This document shows positions 55,643 through 64,000 of a stretch of DNA of 64,000 nucleotides, piece by piece. The stretch spans positions 3,162,001 through 3,226,000 of the forward strand of contig NZ_CP024608.1 in assembly GCF_002752675.1 (NCBI RefSeq). Reading direction: 5' to 3'. Every line of letters starts with the position of its first letter. The first letter of the stretch is position 1. The notes beneath the pieces are model-generated. The model saw only the letters and a list, made by a program, of their open reading frames with translations. It did no database searches and was not told where the DNA came from. The position numbers were made by a program, and so were the translations under genes. This DNA comes from Massilia violaceinigra. Its GTDB lineage: Bacteria; Pseudomonadota; Gammaproteobacteria; Burkholderiales; Burkholderiaceae_D.

Positions 55643-58600
55643 TTACTGGCGGCTGGTGTCCACCTGGACCAGCGGCTCATCGACTTGCGGCGGCAGCGGC
55701 TTGCGCTCGCGTGGCACGCGCACCGGTGGCGCTGCGTTGGCGGCCGCTTCCTGGGCTGCACGCAGCTTTTCAGGATCGGTGGCTGCCAGGGTCAGGCCGG
55801 CCGAACCGAGGATCTCGGAGAGGTCGGCAACCGGCGCCGCTGCAACTGGTGCTGGGGTAACCGGCGCTGGTGCAACTGGCGCTGGTGGCGCGACAGGGGC
55901 CGGCGCAGGTGCTGCGACAGGTGCTGGTGCGGGCGCTGTGTCGACAGCCACTGGTGCTTCGGCAGCCGCTGCGACAGGCGCCGCTGCTGCAGCCATTGCT
56001 TCGGTAGCCGCTGCATCAGCAGCCGCTGCTTCGGCAACCGCTTCCGCAGCTTCCTCAGCAACCGGATCGGCCGGGGTGAACATCGTTGCTGGCACGATTT
56101 CTTCGCGTACCGGAGCAACTACTGGAGCAACGGCTGGAGCAACGTCGGGCGCTGCTTCGGCAACTACCTCGGCCACTGGAGCTGGCTCGGCAGGTGCCGG
56201 TGCCGCTTCCACTACCGGGGCCGGAGCTGGTGCAGCTTCGACTGGCGCAGGCGCTGGTGCTTCCACCGGCGCTGGCGCCACTACGTATTCCGACACGGGC
56301 TCAGGTGCGGCTTCCGCTTCAGCTTGCGCAGCTTCCACTGGTGTTGCCTCGGCGACAACCGGCTCGGCTGCGGCGAACACCGGCACTGCTGCTTTCTCGA
56401 ACGACGACGGTGCATCCGCTGGCGCTGGTTCGACGGTGAAGCTGGCTTCGTTGACACCGTCGCCGTCTTCGCCTTCCATGCCCTCGGCCTGGTCGCGGTC
56501 GCGGCGATTGCGGTTGCGGCCGCCACGACGACGCCGGCGGCGCGGCTCATCGCCACCAGCTTCGACTTCGATTTCTTCACCGTTCGGGCCGATCGTGGTG
56601 ATCATTTTCGGCACGGCGGCTTCTTCATCGCCTTGCGGGACGGTGACATTGACCACTGCTGCGGCGGCCACGACCGGCGAAACAGCCAGTTCGTCGGTCT
56701 TCGCTTCGGCTACCGGAGTGCGGTAGTCGGCGCGTTCGCGCGGTGGACGCGGGGTGCGCTCGGTGCGCTCGCCACGTTCAGGACGCTCGCCACGCTCCGG
56801 GCGTTCCGCACGTTCAGCGCGCGGCGCCACTGGCGCGCCGGCGGCGTCGACCTGGGCTTCACGCGGCTCGCGCGGTGGGCGTGGAGGACGCGGCGGACGG
56901 GCGGCCTTGTCGGCGTCGCCCGGCTTGCCGGCTTCTTCCAGTGCGGCTGGCTTGCCTGGCTCGCGCTCAGGACGGCCGTCCGGCTTGCCGCCACGGGTAC
57001 GGGCACGCGGGCCACGGCCGTTGCGGTCTTCGCGGCCGGCAGGCGCGGCGGCCGGCTTGATCGGGGCCACGGGTGCCGGAGCGACGATGACGGGTGCTTC
57101 CTTCTTGAAGAAGAAACCCATGATCTTGGCCAGGAATCCTTCTTCCTCGGGCGCGGTCAGTACCGGTGCCTGGACTGGCGGGGCGACCGGCTTGAGCACT
57201 TCGGAGCGGTCCACCATTGGCGCAGGCTGGTCCGGGGTGATGGTCTTGACGACGGCTTCCTGGCGCGGCTTGACTTCTTCCTTCTGGCGCTTGCTGTAAG
57301 CCATGTCGGTTTCAGCTTCTTCGGCCAGGTTGTAGCTGGCCTGGCTGTCTTCGAGGCGCGGATCGTCGTGCTTGATGCGTTCGAGCTTGTAGTGCGGCGT
57401 GTCCAGATGCTTGTTCGGGATCAGGATCACGCTGATGCGGTGGCGGTTCTCGATCTTGAGCACTTCGCCACGCTTTTCATTGAGCAGGAAAGCGGCAACA
57501 TCCACGGGAACCTGCACGTGGATGGTGGCCGAGTTTTCCTTCATCGCTTCTTCCTGGATGATGCGCAGCACCTGCAGGGCGGACGATTCGGTATCGCGGA
57601 TGTGGCCGGTGCCGGAACAGCGCGGGCAGGTCACGTGCGAGCCTTCCGACAGCGAAGGGCGCAGGCGCTGGCGCGACAGTTCCATCAGGCCGAAACGGGA
57701 AATCTTGCCCATCTGTACGCGTGCACGGTCGTGGTGCAGGGCGTCTTTCAGGCGCGTTTCGACTTCGCGCTGGTTCTTCGCCACTTCCATGTCGATGAAG
57801 TCGATGACGATCAGGCCGCCAAGGTCGCGCAGGCGCAGCTGGCGTGCTACTTCTTCGGCAGCTTCGCAGTTGGTATTGAATGCCGTGGTTTCGATGTCGG
57901 AGCCGCGCGTGGCGCGGGCGGAGTTGACGTCGACCGAAACGAGGGCTTCGGTGTGGTCGATGACGATGGCGCCGCCGGACGGCAATGGTACTGTGCGGGA
58001 ATACGCGGTTTCGATCTGGTGTTCGATCTGGAAGCGTGAAAACAGCGGTACATCGTCGCTGTAACGCTTGACCCGGTGGATCATGTCGGGCATTACGTGG
58101 CGCATGAACTGGTGCGCTTGTTCGTAGATATCGTCGGTATCGATCAGGATCTCGCCGATATCGGGCTGGAAGTAGTCGCGGATCGCGCGGATCACGAGCG
58201 ACGATTCCTGGTAGATCAGGAAGGCGCCGCTGGCCGACTTGCCGGCGCCTTCGATCGCGCGCCACAGTTGCATCAGGTAATTCAAGTCCCACTGCAGTTC
58301 TTCGACATTGCGGCCGATGCCGGCGGTGCGGGCAATCACCGACATGCCTTGCGGCAGGTCCAGCTTGTCCATCGTTTCGCGCAGTTCCTGGCGTTCTTCG
58401 CCTTCGACCCGGCGCGACACACCGCCGCCACGCGGGTTATTCGGCATCAGGACCAGATAACGGCCGGCCAGGGAAACGAAGGAGGTCAGGGCGGCGCCCT
58501 TGTTGCCGCGTTCTTCTTTTTCGACCTGGACCATGATTTCCTGGCCTTCGCGCAGCGCTTCCTTGACCGAAGCGGTACGGACATCGACGCCTTCGCGGAA

Positions 58601-58831
58601 ATAGGTACGGGCGACTTCCTTGAATGGCAGGAAACCGTGGCGGTCTTCGCCGTAGCTGACGAAGCAGGCTTCGAGCGACGGTTCGATCCGGGTAATCACG
58701 CCCTTGTAGATATTCGACTTGCGCTGTTCGCGACCAGCGGTTTCGATATCGATGTCGATCAGTTTCTGACCGTCGACAATCGCTACGCGCAGTTCTTCCT
58801 GCTGCGTAGCGTTAAACAACATGCGTTTCAT
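55643..58831 (-). CDS. rne: Ribonuclease E
   Basis: This 1062-residue endoribonuclease drives mRNA decay and rRNA/tRNA maturation. The N-terminal catalytic half has an S1 domain (about 37-120), catalytic Asp residues in VSVDVNS and VIDFIDM, and the Zn-link CPRCSGTG. The C-terminal half (about 560-1062) is a degenerate Ala/Pro/Glu/Arg-rich scaffold, including the arginine-rich [15 protein letters not shown] and [19 protein letters not shown]-binding segments. It ends [12 protein letters not shown]. It is divergent from rluC, the same arrangement as in E. coli. Confidence 0.97.
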   Translation of the reverse strand: MKRMLFNATQQEELRVAIVDGQKLIDIDIETAGREQRKSNIYKGVITRIEPSLEACFVSYGEDRHGFLPFKEVARTYFREGVDVRTASVKEALREGQEIMVQVEKEERGNKGAALTSFVSLAGRYLVLMPNNPRGGGVSRRVEGEERQELRETMDKLDLPQGMSVIARTAGIGRNVEELQWDLNYLMQLWRAIEGAGKSASGAFLIYQESSLVIRAIRDYFQPDIGEILIDTDDIYEQAHQFMRHVMPDMIHRVKRYSDDVPLFSRFQIEHQIETAYSRTVPLPSGGAIVIDHTEALVSVDVNSARATRGSDIETTAFNTNCEAAEEVARQLRLRDLGGLIVIDFIDMEVAKNQREVETRLKDALHHDRARVQMGKISRFGLMELSRQRLRPSLSEGSHVTCPRCSGTGHIRDTESSALQVLRIIQEEAMKENSATIHVQVPVDVAAFLLNEKRGEVLKIENRHRISVILIPNKHLDTPHYKLERIKHDDPRLEDSQASYNLAEEAETDMAYSKRQKEEVKPRQEAVVKTITPDQPAPMVDRSEVLKPVAPPVQAPVLTAPEEEGFLAKIMGFFFKKEAPVIVAPAPVAPIKPAAAPAGREDRNGRGPRARTRGGKPDGRPEREPGKPAALEEAGKPGDADKAARPPRPPRPPREPREAQVDAAGAPVAPRAERAERPERGERPERGERTERTPRPPRERADYRTPVAEAKTDELAVSPVVAAAAVVNVTVPQGDEEAAVPKMITTIGPNGEEIEVEAGGDEPRRRRRRGGRNRNRRDRDQAEGMEGEDGDGVNEASFTVEPAPADAPSSFEKAAVPVFAAAEPVVAEATPVEAAQAEAEAAPEPVSEYVVAPAPVEAPAPAPVEAAPAPAPVVEAAPAPAEPAPVAEVVAEAAPDVAPAVAPVVAPVREEIVPATMFTPADPVAEEAAEAVAEAAAADAAATEAMAAAAAPVAAAAEAPVAVDTAPAPAPVAAPAPAPVAPPAPVAPAPVTPAPVAAAPVADLSEILGSAGLTLAATDPEKLRAAQEAAANAAPPVRVPRERKPLPPQVDEPLVQVDTSRQ

Positions 58832-59517
58832 TTTTATTGACTCCGCGACCCGGGGGCCGTTCTAGTGCCGCTCAGCGCTGGGCGCAGGGCGGCGAAAAGT
58901 ACAGGGATGTACGCGGGAAGGGAAGTGGAGGGTGGGTATGCCTTTTCGCACGGCGCAGCAACGCAAAGCGTTACGGCCGCGACAGGGCGCGGTGGGGTCG
59001 ATCGACATGCCGAGTGCACGCATCACCTGCAACTTAGCTGAAGCAGCCCCGGTGTGATCGGGGCACAGACAAAGCCAGGCGGTGAGCAAATCAGTGAGCC
59101 AAACCGTAGCCAGCGAACATACTAAGACTTCGATACCAGGCTTAAACACCAGCCCTTATTCTCAAGCCTTCAGGATGAGGCTTACATCGGGTCGGGCGAA
59201 AACGACAAGCGTTATCGACGCCATCATCCGGCGAGCTGGCCCCGAGGGACAGCTTGCCAGTACTTATCCTTACAATTCCAAACAATCCATTCCGCAGCCT
59301 TGCGCGTTATCCGATTACAACAACGGTGCAACCTTGATTCGCGCCGGGATGTGCGTACACATTTTTTCCATCGAATTTGCAATTTGGCGGGGCCGATGGA
59401 GACGCCCCTGTGTAAAATATCGTTTTAATTCTTACACCAGCAGAGGTTTGACCGCCGCCTGTCGATTATATATTCAAAATGAAGGACTTAGAGAGAATTT
59501 CTGGGAAGACAGAGCAA
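58832..59517. other. Long rne leader and rluC upstream region
   Basis: This 686-base gap lies between divergent rne and rluC. In enteric bacteria the rne 5-prime leader is long and binds RNase E for autoregulation. A similar leader is plausible here. Hairpins present include GTACA-GGGA-TGTAC (58899-58912) and GCCCCG/CGGGGC (59046-59064). No clean sigma70 pair for rne was found. On the plus strand, TAAAAT lies in the AT-rich stretch just before rluC. Short frames here look non-coding. Confidence 0.5.
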
Positions 59518-60510
59518 ATGAAGATGCAAAACGATGTTGTTCCCCCTTCATCACAGGCCCCCGTTCAAGCCCAATTTGTCACAATTACCGAAGAGGAAGC
59601 CGGACAGCGGATCGACAACTACTTGTTGCGGGTCTGTAAGGGCGTTCCGAAAAGCCATATTTACCGCATCCTGCGCTCGGGCGAGGTACGGGTCAACAAG
59701 GGCCGTATCGACCAGTTGTACCGGCTCGAAAGCGGCGACGTGGTGCGCATTCCGCCGGTGCGGGTGGCCGAGAAATCGACCGCCGTGGTGCCGGGCGCCG
59801 AATTCCCGATCCTGTTTGAAGACGCGCACCTGCTCATCATCGACAAGCCTTGCGGCGTGGCGGTGCACGGCGGCTCGGGCGTGTCCTACGGCGTGATCGA
59901 ACAGTTGCGCGCGGCCCGGCCGGATGCCAAGTTCCTGGAACTGGTGCACCGGCTCGACCGTGAAACGTCGGGCCTGCTGTTGCTGGCGAAAAAACGCTCG
60001 GCCCTGACCAATCTGCACGAGCAGATGCGCGATGGCCTGACCGACAAGCGCTATCTCACCATGGTGTACGGCGACTGGAAAAACGCGCGCCAGCACATCA
60101 AGCTGCCGCTGCACAAGTTCACCACGGCCGATGGCGAGCGCCGCGTCTGCGTGCAAGCCGGCGGCATGGAGTCGCATACCGTGTTCAGCCTGCTGCGCAA
60201 GTTCGACAAATTCGCCCTGCTCGAAGCCGAGCTGAAAACCGGACGTACCCACCAGATTCGCGTTCATCTGGCTTCGTCGGGCTTTCCCATCATTGGCGAC
60301 GACAAGTACGGCGATTTTGCGTTAAACCGCGTCCTGCTGAAAGCCGACGCCACGCGCGGCGCGCTCAAGCGGATGTTCCTGCACGCGCACCAGATTACGT
60401 TTACCCATCCTGAAACCGGCAAGGATGTGACGATAAATGCACCGTTGCCAGCAGAGTGCGAACGTTTCTTGGTAAGCTTGGGGAAACCGCTGAACACAGC
60501 ACCGCGCTAG
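59518..60510 (+). CDS. rluC: 23S rRNA pseudouridine synthase RluC
   Basis: This 330-residue RluA/RluC-family enzyme makes pseudouridines at several 23S rRNA positions (E. coli RluC: 955, 2504, 2580). The N-terminal S4 domain is EAGQRIDNYLLRVCKG onward, and the catalytic Asp is in HRLDRETSGLLLLAKK. GRTHQIRVHL follows. An earlier ATG at 59479 would add 13 residues; 59518 is preferred because homologues begin there, and the ATG at 59524 is a third choice. It is divergent from rne. Confidence 0.93.
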   Translation: MKMQNDVVPPSSQAPVQAQFVTITEEEAGQRIDNYLLRVCKGVPKSHIYRILRSGEVRVNKGRIDQLYRLESGDVVRIPPVRVAEKSTAVVPGAEFPILFEDAHLLIIDKPCGVAVHGGSGVSYGVIEQLRAARPDAKFLELVHRLDRETSGLLLLAKKRSALTNLHEQMRDGLTDKRYLTMVYGDWKNARQHIKLPLHKFTTADGERRVCVQAGGMESHTVFSLLRKFDKFALLEAELKTGRTHQIRVHLASSGFPIIGDDKYGDFALNRVLLKADATRGALKRMFLHAHQITFTHPETGKDVTINAPLPAECERFLVSLGKPLNTAPR

Positions 60511-60576
60511 TCTCACGAGAATAGTCCGCGTTGAACAATCCTGGAAGGAGCCGGCCGCCACAAGCGGCCGCAATAC

Positions 60577-61236
60577 ATGGCACGTAAGCAATTTGATCTG
60601 ATCGTTTTCGACTGGGACGGAACCTTGATGGACAGCACGTCCACCATCGTCAAGTGCATCCAGGCCGCCGCCAAGGACCTCGGCTTGCCGATTCCGCGCG
60701 ACGATGCCGCTTCGCACGTGATCGGCCTGGGCTTGCACGAAGCGATGCAGGCCGTGATGCCGAATATCGACCCCGCTTTTTATCCGCGCATGGTCGAGCG
60801 TTACCGTTTTCACTTTCTATCGAAAGACCACGAACTGGTACTGTTCGACGGCGTTCGCGAGATGTTGGCCGAACTTTCGCAGGAAGCTTACTTTTTGGCG
60901 GTGGCCACCGGCAAGAGCCGCGTTGGCTTGAACCGGTCGCTCAACGCGGTCGGGCTGCTGTCGTTGTTCGACGCCACCCGTTGCGCCGATGAGACATTCT
61001 CAAAGCCGCATCCGGCCATGCTGCAGGAACTGACCCGCGAGCTGGGGCAGGATCTGAAGCGCACCGTGATGATCGGCGACACCACGCACGACCTGCTGAT
61101 GGCGAATAACGCTGGCGCGGCCGCGATTGCCGTGCAATATGGCGCCCATCCGCACGAGCAGCTGAGCGCCTGCAATCCCATCTACTCCGCCGAAACCGTG
61201 GCCCAGCTGCGTACCTGGCTGAGCGAGAACGCATGA
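60577..61236 (+). CDS. HAD-family hydrolase, phosphoglycolate-phosphatase-like
   Basis: This 219-residue HAD phosphatase has motif I FDWDGTLMDS, motif II TGKS, motif III Lys in KPHPAML and motif IV GDTTHDLLMANNAGA. It most resembles Gph-like phosphatases, whose substrates are phosphoglycolate or other small phosphates. Its stop overlaps the Rieske gene start (ATGA at 61233-61236). A GGAGCC stretch lies upstream. The order rluC-HAD-Rieske-sppA is a compact operon. Confidence 0.9.
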   Translation: MARKQFDLIVFDWDGTLMDSTSTIVKCIQAAAKDLGLPIPRDDAASHVIGLGLHEAMQAVMPNIDPAFYPRMVERYRFHFLSKDHELVLFDGVREMLAELSQEAYFLAVATGKSRVGLNRSLNAVGLLSLFDATRCADETFSKPHPAMLQELTRELGQDLKRTVMIGDTTHDLLMANNAGAAAIAVQYGAHPHEQLSACNPIYSAETVAQLRTWLSENA

Positions 61237-61613
61237 TGGCGGACCAGGCCGACGGCGTGCTGGTCTGCGGTTCGGAGCAAGTGCTCGAAGGCGGACGCGG
61301 CGTGCGTTTTGGCGTCAGCGCCTTCGGCGACAAGGCTACCGGCTTCGTGGTGCGTCACAAAGGCACGGTGTACGCCTACCTGAACCGCTGCGCCCATGTG
61401 CCCATCGAGCTGGACTGGGCCGAAGGCGAGTTCTTCGAGTCCAGCGGCCTGTACCTGATGTGCTCGACCCACGGCGCCATCTATGTACCGGAAAGCGGCT
61501 TTTGCGCGGGTGGACCGTGCAAGGGCGGCCGCCTGCGTCCGATCGGCGTGCGCGAGGAAGATGGGCAGATTTACTGGCAACCCGACGAGTTCATCAAGCC
61601 GCCCGCGGCTTGA
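61233..61613 (+). CDS. Rieske [2Fe-2S] ferredoxin-like protein
   Basis: This 126-residue soluble Rieske-domain protein has cluster ligands CAH (about residue 53) and CSTH (about residue 76). It has no membrane helix and no catalytic non-haem iron domain, so it is a stand-alone electron carrier or regulator. It lies between a HAD phosphatase and SppA, overlapping the former by four bases. Its partner oxidoreductase is not evident. Confidence 0.9.
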   Translation: MMADQADGVLVCGSEQVLEGGRGVRFGVSAFGDKATGFVVRHKGTVYAYLNRCAHVPIELDWAEGEFFESSGLYLMCSTHGAIYVPESGFCAGGPCKGGRLRPIGVREEDGQIYWQPDEFIKPPAA

Positions 61614-61650
61614 GCACGCAGTACCGACACCCTATTACGTAAAGCGATTT

Positions 61651-62649
61651 ATGAGCGACAACACTTTCGGCGATTCCAAGGAAACAGCGCTGGCGGCGGC
61701 ACCGACCACCGGCAACTGGGAACGCGACACCCTGGAAAAGCTGGTTTTTGCCACCGTGCGCGAACAGCGCGCCACGCGCCGCTGGGGAATTTTCTTCAAG
61801 CTGACCTTCCTCGGGCTGGCGTTTTTCGCGCTGTGGGCGTTTTTCGATTTCGATTTCAGCGGTTCGGACATGGAAACGCTGGGGCGCCATACCGCGCTGA
61901 TTGAAATCGACGGCAGCATCGAGTCCGAAGGCAGCGGTTCGGCCGATGTGGTCATTCCTTCATTGAACAAGGCATTTGCCGATGCCGGCTCGGTGGCGGT
62001 GGTCCTGCGCATTAACAGCCCGGGCGGCAGTCCGGTCCAGGCGGGCAATATCGTCGATGAGATCCTGCGCCTGAAACAGGCCTATCCGACCAAGCCGGTA
62101 TATGTGGTGGTCGATGAAATCTGCGCCTCCGGCGGCTATTATATTGCCGCTGCCGCCGACAAGATCTTTGTGAATAAGGCCAGCATTGTCGGATCGGTCG
62201 GCGTACTGATGGACGGTTTCGGCTTTACCGGCACGATGGAAAAACTCGGGGTCGAGCGGCGTTTGCTCACGGCCGGCGAAAACAAGGGATTTCTCGATCC
62301 TTTCAGCCCGCAATCGGACAAGCACAAGGCGCATGGCCAGGCCATGCTCAACGAAATCCACCAGCAATTCATTGCCGTGGTACGGACCGGCCGCGGCAAG
62401 CGCCTGAAAGAGACGCCGGAGACCTTCTCGGGCCTGTTCTGGAGCGGCGCCAAGGCGGTCGATATGGGCCTGGCCGACGGCTTCGGCACGGTCGAGACGA
62501 CGGCGCGCGATGTGGTCAAGGCCGAGGATATTGTCGACTACACGGCGCACGAAGGTTTGCCGGAGCGGGTGCTGAAGAAGTTCGGTGCGTCCGTGGGGGC
62601 GGGAATGGTCAAAACCCTGGGCCCGGCGGCACGGCCAGCGTTGCATTAA
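61651..62649 (+). CDS. sppA: Signal peptide peptidase SppA (S49 family)
   Basis: This 332-residue inner-membrane serine protease cuts leftover signal peptides. A single membrane helix lies near residues 45-65. The catalytic Ser160 in DEICASGGYYIA and Lys212 in TAGENKGFLDPFS are 52 residues apart, the same spacing as in short-form SppA of Bacillus. Oxyanion-region RINSPGGSPVQAG and GSVGVLMDGFG are present. This is the short-form, one-domain type. The ATG at 61651 begins 37 bases after the Rieske stop codon; longer frames upstream overlap Rieske. Confidence 0.94.
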   Translation: MSDNTFGDSKETALAAAPTTGNWERDTLEKLVFATVREQRATRRWGIFFKLTFLGLAFFALWAFFDFDFSGSDMETLGRHTALIEIDGSIESEGSGSADVVIPSLNKAFADAGSVAVVLRINSPGGSPVQAGNIVDEILRLKQAYPTKPVYVVVDEICASGGYYIAAAADKIFVNKASIVGSVGVLMDGFGFTGTMEKLGVERRLLTAGENKGFLDPFSPQSDKHKAHGQAMLNEIHQQFIAVVRTGRGKRLKETPETFSGLFWSGAKAVDMGLADGFGTVETTARDVVKAEDIVDYTAHEGLPERVLKKFGASVGAGMVKTLGPAARPALH

Positions 62650-62671
62650 TATCGCGAGGCGAATATTTTCC

Positions 62672-62873
62672 TTGAAAGTTCGGGCAGGTGTCCTATATTA
62701 GACCTGTAGTTCTTTCCAAGGGAGGCCGATATAAAAAGTACACCCTGTGTTGGCAGCATATTGTTTGAAATGAACTACTAACCGCATCATGATGCGGCAT
62801 AGAGAGAATTACAATTCCTCGCATGAAGTCCTCTCACCGGGACGTGGAAGCGGCGGCGTGAAGCCGCCGTTTT
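62672..62873 (+). ncRNA. Candidate small RNA or transcribed leader downstream of sppA
   Basis: A -35 TTGAAA (62672-62677) and -10 TATATT (62694-62699) with a 16-base spacer are followed, about 165 bases later, by a strong hairpin. The hairpin is CGGCGGC/GCCGCCG (62851-62857 with 62863-62869), extended by AAG/TTT, with a TTTT tail. No convincing protein lies between. A perfect 16-base palindrome, CCGCATCATGATGCGG (62782-62797), is inside the span. The RNA is inferred from signals only. Confidence 0.35.
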
Positions 62874-62896
62874 CCATCCAGCCGATGTTATTCCCG

Positions 62897-62926
62897 CCAT
62901 TGTTTATTCCACCATTGTTTATTGCG
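62897..62926. repeat. Short tandem repeat
   Basis: Two copies of the 15-base unit CCATTGTTTATTCCA (62897 and 62912) stand in tandem, with a degenerate partial copy just before. They lie after the candidate small RNA terminator and before the sigma factor gene. The 367-base gap from 62650 holds nothing else I can support. Confidence 0.7.
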
Positions 62927-63016
62927 CCATCTTGTCGATGTGTGTTCGTCTGGCCGTACGGGGCGCATATCGCCGTCGATTAACATGTTCGTCCACTTCC
63001 GCGCGCCGACCGAACC

Positions 63017-63709
63017 CTAGGCCGCCAGCACGGCGCGGTACGACGCATCGTTGGCACATGCGCCGGCACGGATCCGCAGGCGAGGGGATTGGTGCACCGA
63101 CACCGGCTGCTCCTCACCGAGCAGGGTCACCATCGCCGCCACGTCCATGCCGTTGATCGCGGCCTGGAAGCGCCGTACCAGCTCGCGGCAGAGTTTCTCG
63201 CTGGCCGGCGCTTCGGTTTCGTCCTCACGCAAGTGCCGCCGAGCGCGCGCCAGGTATTGACGTGCATTCACGGTATTTGTGCCCAGCGCCGCCGCAATGT
63301 CGGCATGTTCGCGTTCGAAAACTTCATGCAGAATCAATGCCAGCCGCTCGGACGGCGACAGGCATGCCAGCAGGCGGGCCAGCGCCTCGCCCAGTTCGGC
63401 GCGCCGCAGCAAGCCATCCTCCGGCGGCGCGGGCGGCACGTCGGGCACCAGTTCCAGGGCGGTACGGGCGGCAATCATATCGCGGGCGCGTTTGCGCAGG
63501 CAGTCGATCGACTGGTGCTGTACGACGGTGGTCAGCCAGGCCGCCGGCGTGGCCAGTGCCGCCTGTTCGGCGCCTTGCCACTTGAGAAAACAGTCCTGGA
63601 CGATGTCCTCGGCTTCGGCCTCGCTGCCGACGATGCGGCGGCTGATCGCTGTCAGGCGCGGCCGAAGCTGTTCGAACAAGGCGCCGTCGGTATCGGTCGT
63701 GCGCGGCAT
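63017..63709 (-). CDS. ECF sigma factor, ECF41-like, with shortened C-terminal extension
   Basis: This 230-residue extracytoplasmic-function sigma factor has sigma2 at about residues 10-75 (RRIVGSEAEAEDIVQDCFLKW) and sigma4 at about 105-162 (LSPSERLALILHEVFEREHADIAAAL, quoted in part). A C-terminal extension of about 60 residues resembles the start of a SnoaL-like domain (RRFQAAINGMDVAAMVTLL). In ECF41 factors that domain is about 100 residues and acts as an in-built regulator. Here it is short and lacks the DGGGK motif. AGGAG precedes the ATG at 63709. It diverges from a clpP-like gene. Confidence 0.82.
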   Translation of the reverse strand: MPRTTDTDGALFEQLRPRLTAISRRIVGSEAEAEDIVQDCFLKWQGAEQAALATPAAWLTTVVQHQSIDCLRKRARDMIAARTALELVPDVPPAPPEDGLLRRAELGEALARLLACLSPSERLALILHEVFEREHADIAAALGTNTVNARQYLARARRHLREDETEAPASEKLCRELVRRFQAAINGMDVAAMVTLLGEEQPVSVHQSPRLRIRAGACANDASYRAVLAA

Positions 63710-63742
63710 CGGGAATCTCCTGTGAGGGTGCGGGTACCACAT

Positions 63743-63769
63743 GACGCCCGGCACTGCCCGGATGTGACA
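63743..63769 (-). promoter_or_regulatory. ECF41-type promoter toward the sigma factor gene
   Basis: On the minus strand TGTCACA (63763-63769) is followed after 16 bases by CGTC (63743-63746), the ECF41 promoter signature. A start near 63736 would give a leader of about 27 bases. This would give autoregulation of the sigma factor. Confidence 0.6.
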
Positions 63770-63791
63770 CGCCAGCGATATTTTTTTTCGA

Positions 63792-63819
63792 TGTCACACG
63801 TCGCCGGGCCGCATGCGTC
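63792..63819 (+). promoter_or_regulatory. ECF41-type promoter toward the clpP-like gene
   Basis: On the plus strand TGTCACA (63792-63798) is followed after 17 bases by CGTC (63816-63819). It lies about 50 bases before the clpP-like ATG. It mirrors the minus-strand copy at 63743-63769, giving a divergent pair about 22 bases apart. Confidence 0.6.
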
Positions 63820-63869
63820 AAGCGGGCAGAATCGACTCAGCGATTCAACTCTACCGCGAAAGAACGCTT

Positions 63870-64000
63870 ATGACTTCGAATATTCCAATGGGGCTGGGCC
63901 TGGTGCCCACCGTGATCGAACAAACGGGACGCGGCGAGCGCGCCTTCGATATTTACTCGCGCCTGCTGAAAGAGCGCGTGATTTTCCTGGTCGGCGAGGT
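63870..64000 (+). CDS. ClpP-like protease subunit (partial, cut by window end)
   Basis: The first 43 residues and part of a codon are present: [20 protein letters not shown], then [20 protein letters not shown] and VGEV. This matches the N-terminus of the ClpP protease (axial-loop [20 protein letters not shown] and LLKERVIFL). The catalytic Ser/His/Asp lie beyond the window. The usual tig-clpP-clpX context is absent, so it is probably a second clpP. The ATG follows a weak GAAAGA RBS. Confidence 0.8.
   Translation, partial: MTSNIPMGLGLVPTVIEQTGRGERAFDIYSRLLKERVIFLVGE

Overview
This 64 kb window is a high-GC bacterial chromosome segment, almost certainly from a betaproteobacterium of the Oxalobacteraceae (Massilia / Duganella / Janthinobacterium / Telluria type). 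The evidence is the gene content: a cysTWA-cysB order, divergent rne/rluC, a tonB-exbB-exbD-exbD operon, an MHFG-type PEP-CTERM protein, and an alpha-hydroxyketone quorum-sensing cluster of the cqs/lqs/jqs type. There is no prophage, plasmid gene, insertion sequence, rRNA or CRISPR array. Most of the window is core chromosome in compact operons with 4-base ATGA overlaps. The accessory pieces are small.

Layout. 1-7.2 kb: exporter, nitroreductase, PBP7-type endopeptidase, IclR regulator, diacylglycerol kinase, a small serine hydrolase, 1-Cys peroxiredoxin and a TauE/SafE-type permease. 7.4-11.2 kb: sulfate/thiosulfate ABC importer with its CysB-type regulator. 11.3-12.9 kb: a two-gene unit (Cys-rich small protein plus DUF2325 protein) behind a clear Fur-box promoter. 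13-17.3 kb (minus): Nudix, aat, bpt, pyrD and an aldo-keto reductase. 17.4-18.5 kb: initiator tRNA with promoter and terminator, followed by a HigBA-like toxin-antitoxin pair. 18.7-24.4 kb: MerR regulator, alkA, EamA exporter, XdhC and two envelope proteins. 24.4-30.6 kb: ribF-ileS-lspA-coaBC-dut. 30.7-34.7 kb: TonB energy-transduction operon. 35.4-40.2 kb: prkA-yeaH-spoVR stress operon. 40.8-44.4 kb: adenine deaminase and an FtsX-type permease. 44.4-48.1 kb: response regulator and sensor kinase divergent from a CqsA-type autoinducer synthase, then a truncated haemoglobin and rmuC. 50-54.2 kb: PEP-CTERM protein and molybdenum-cofactor genes moeA-mobA-moaA. 54.2-58.8 kb: chromate transporter and RNase E. 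59.5-62.6 kb: rluC, HAD phosphatase, Rieske protein and SppA. 63-64 kb: a sigma factor divergent from a clpP-like gene cut by the window end.

The most notable items are three. (1) The sigma factor and the clpP-like gene sit back to back, each behind a sequence matching the published ECF41 promoter signature (TGTCACA, 16-17 bases, CGTC). (2) The complete quorum-sensing module has overlapping divergent promoters and an 11-base direct repeat between synthase and kinase. (3) The DUF2325 pair has a Fur box between its -35 and -10. Smaller points are a CsoR/CstR-like operator at the TauE/SafE permease, an M48-like lipoprotein that has lost its HExxH motif, a candidate small RNA at about 62.7 kb, and a three-copy family of extragenic palindromes. 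Everything here comes from reading sequence and remembered family knowledge; no searches were run.
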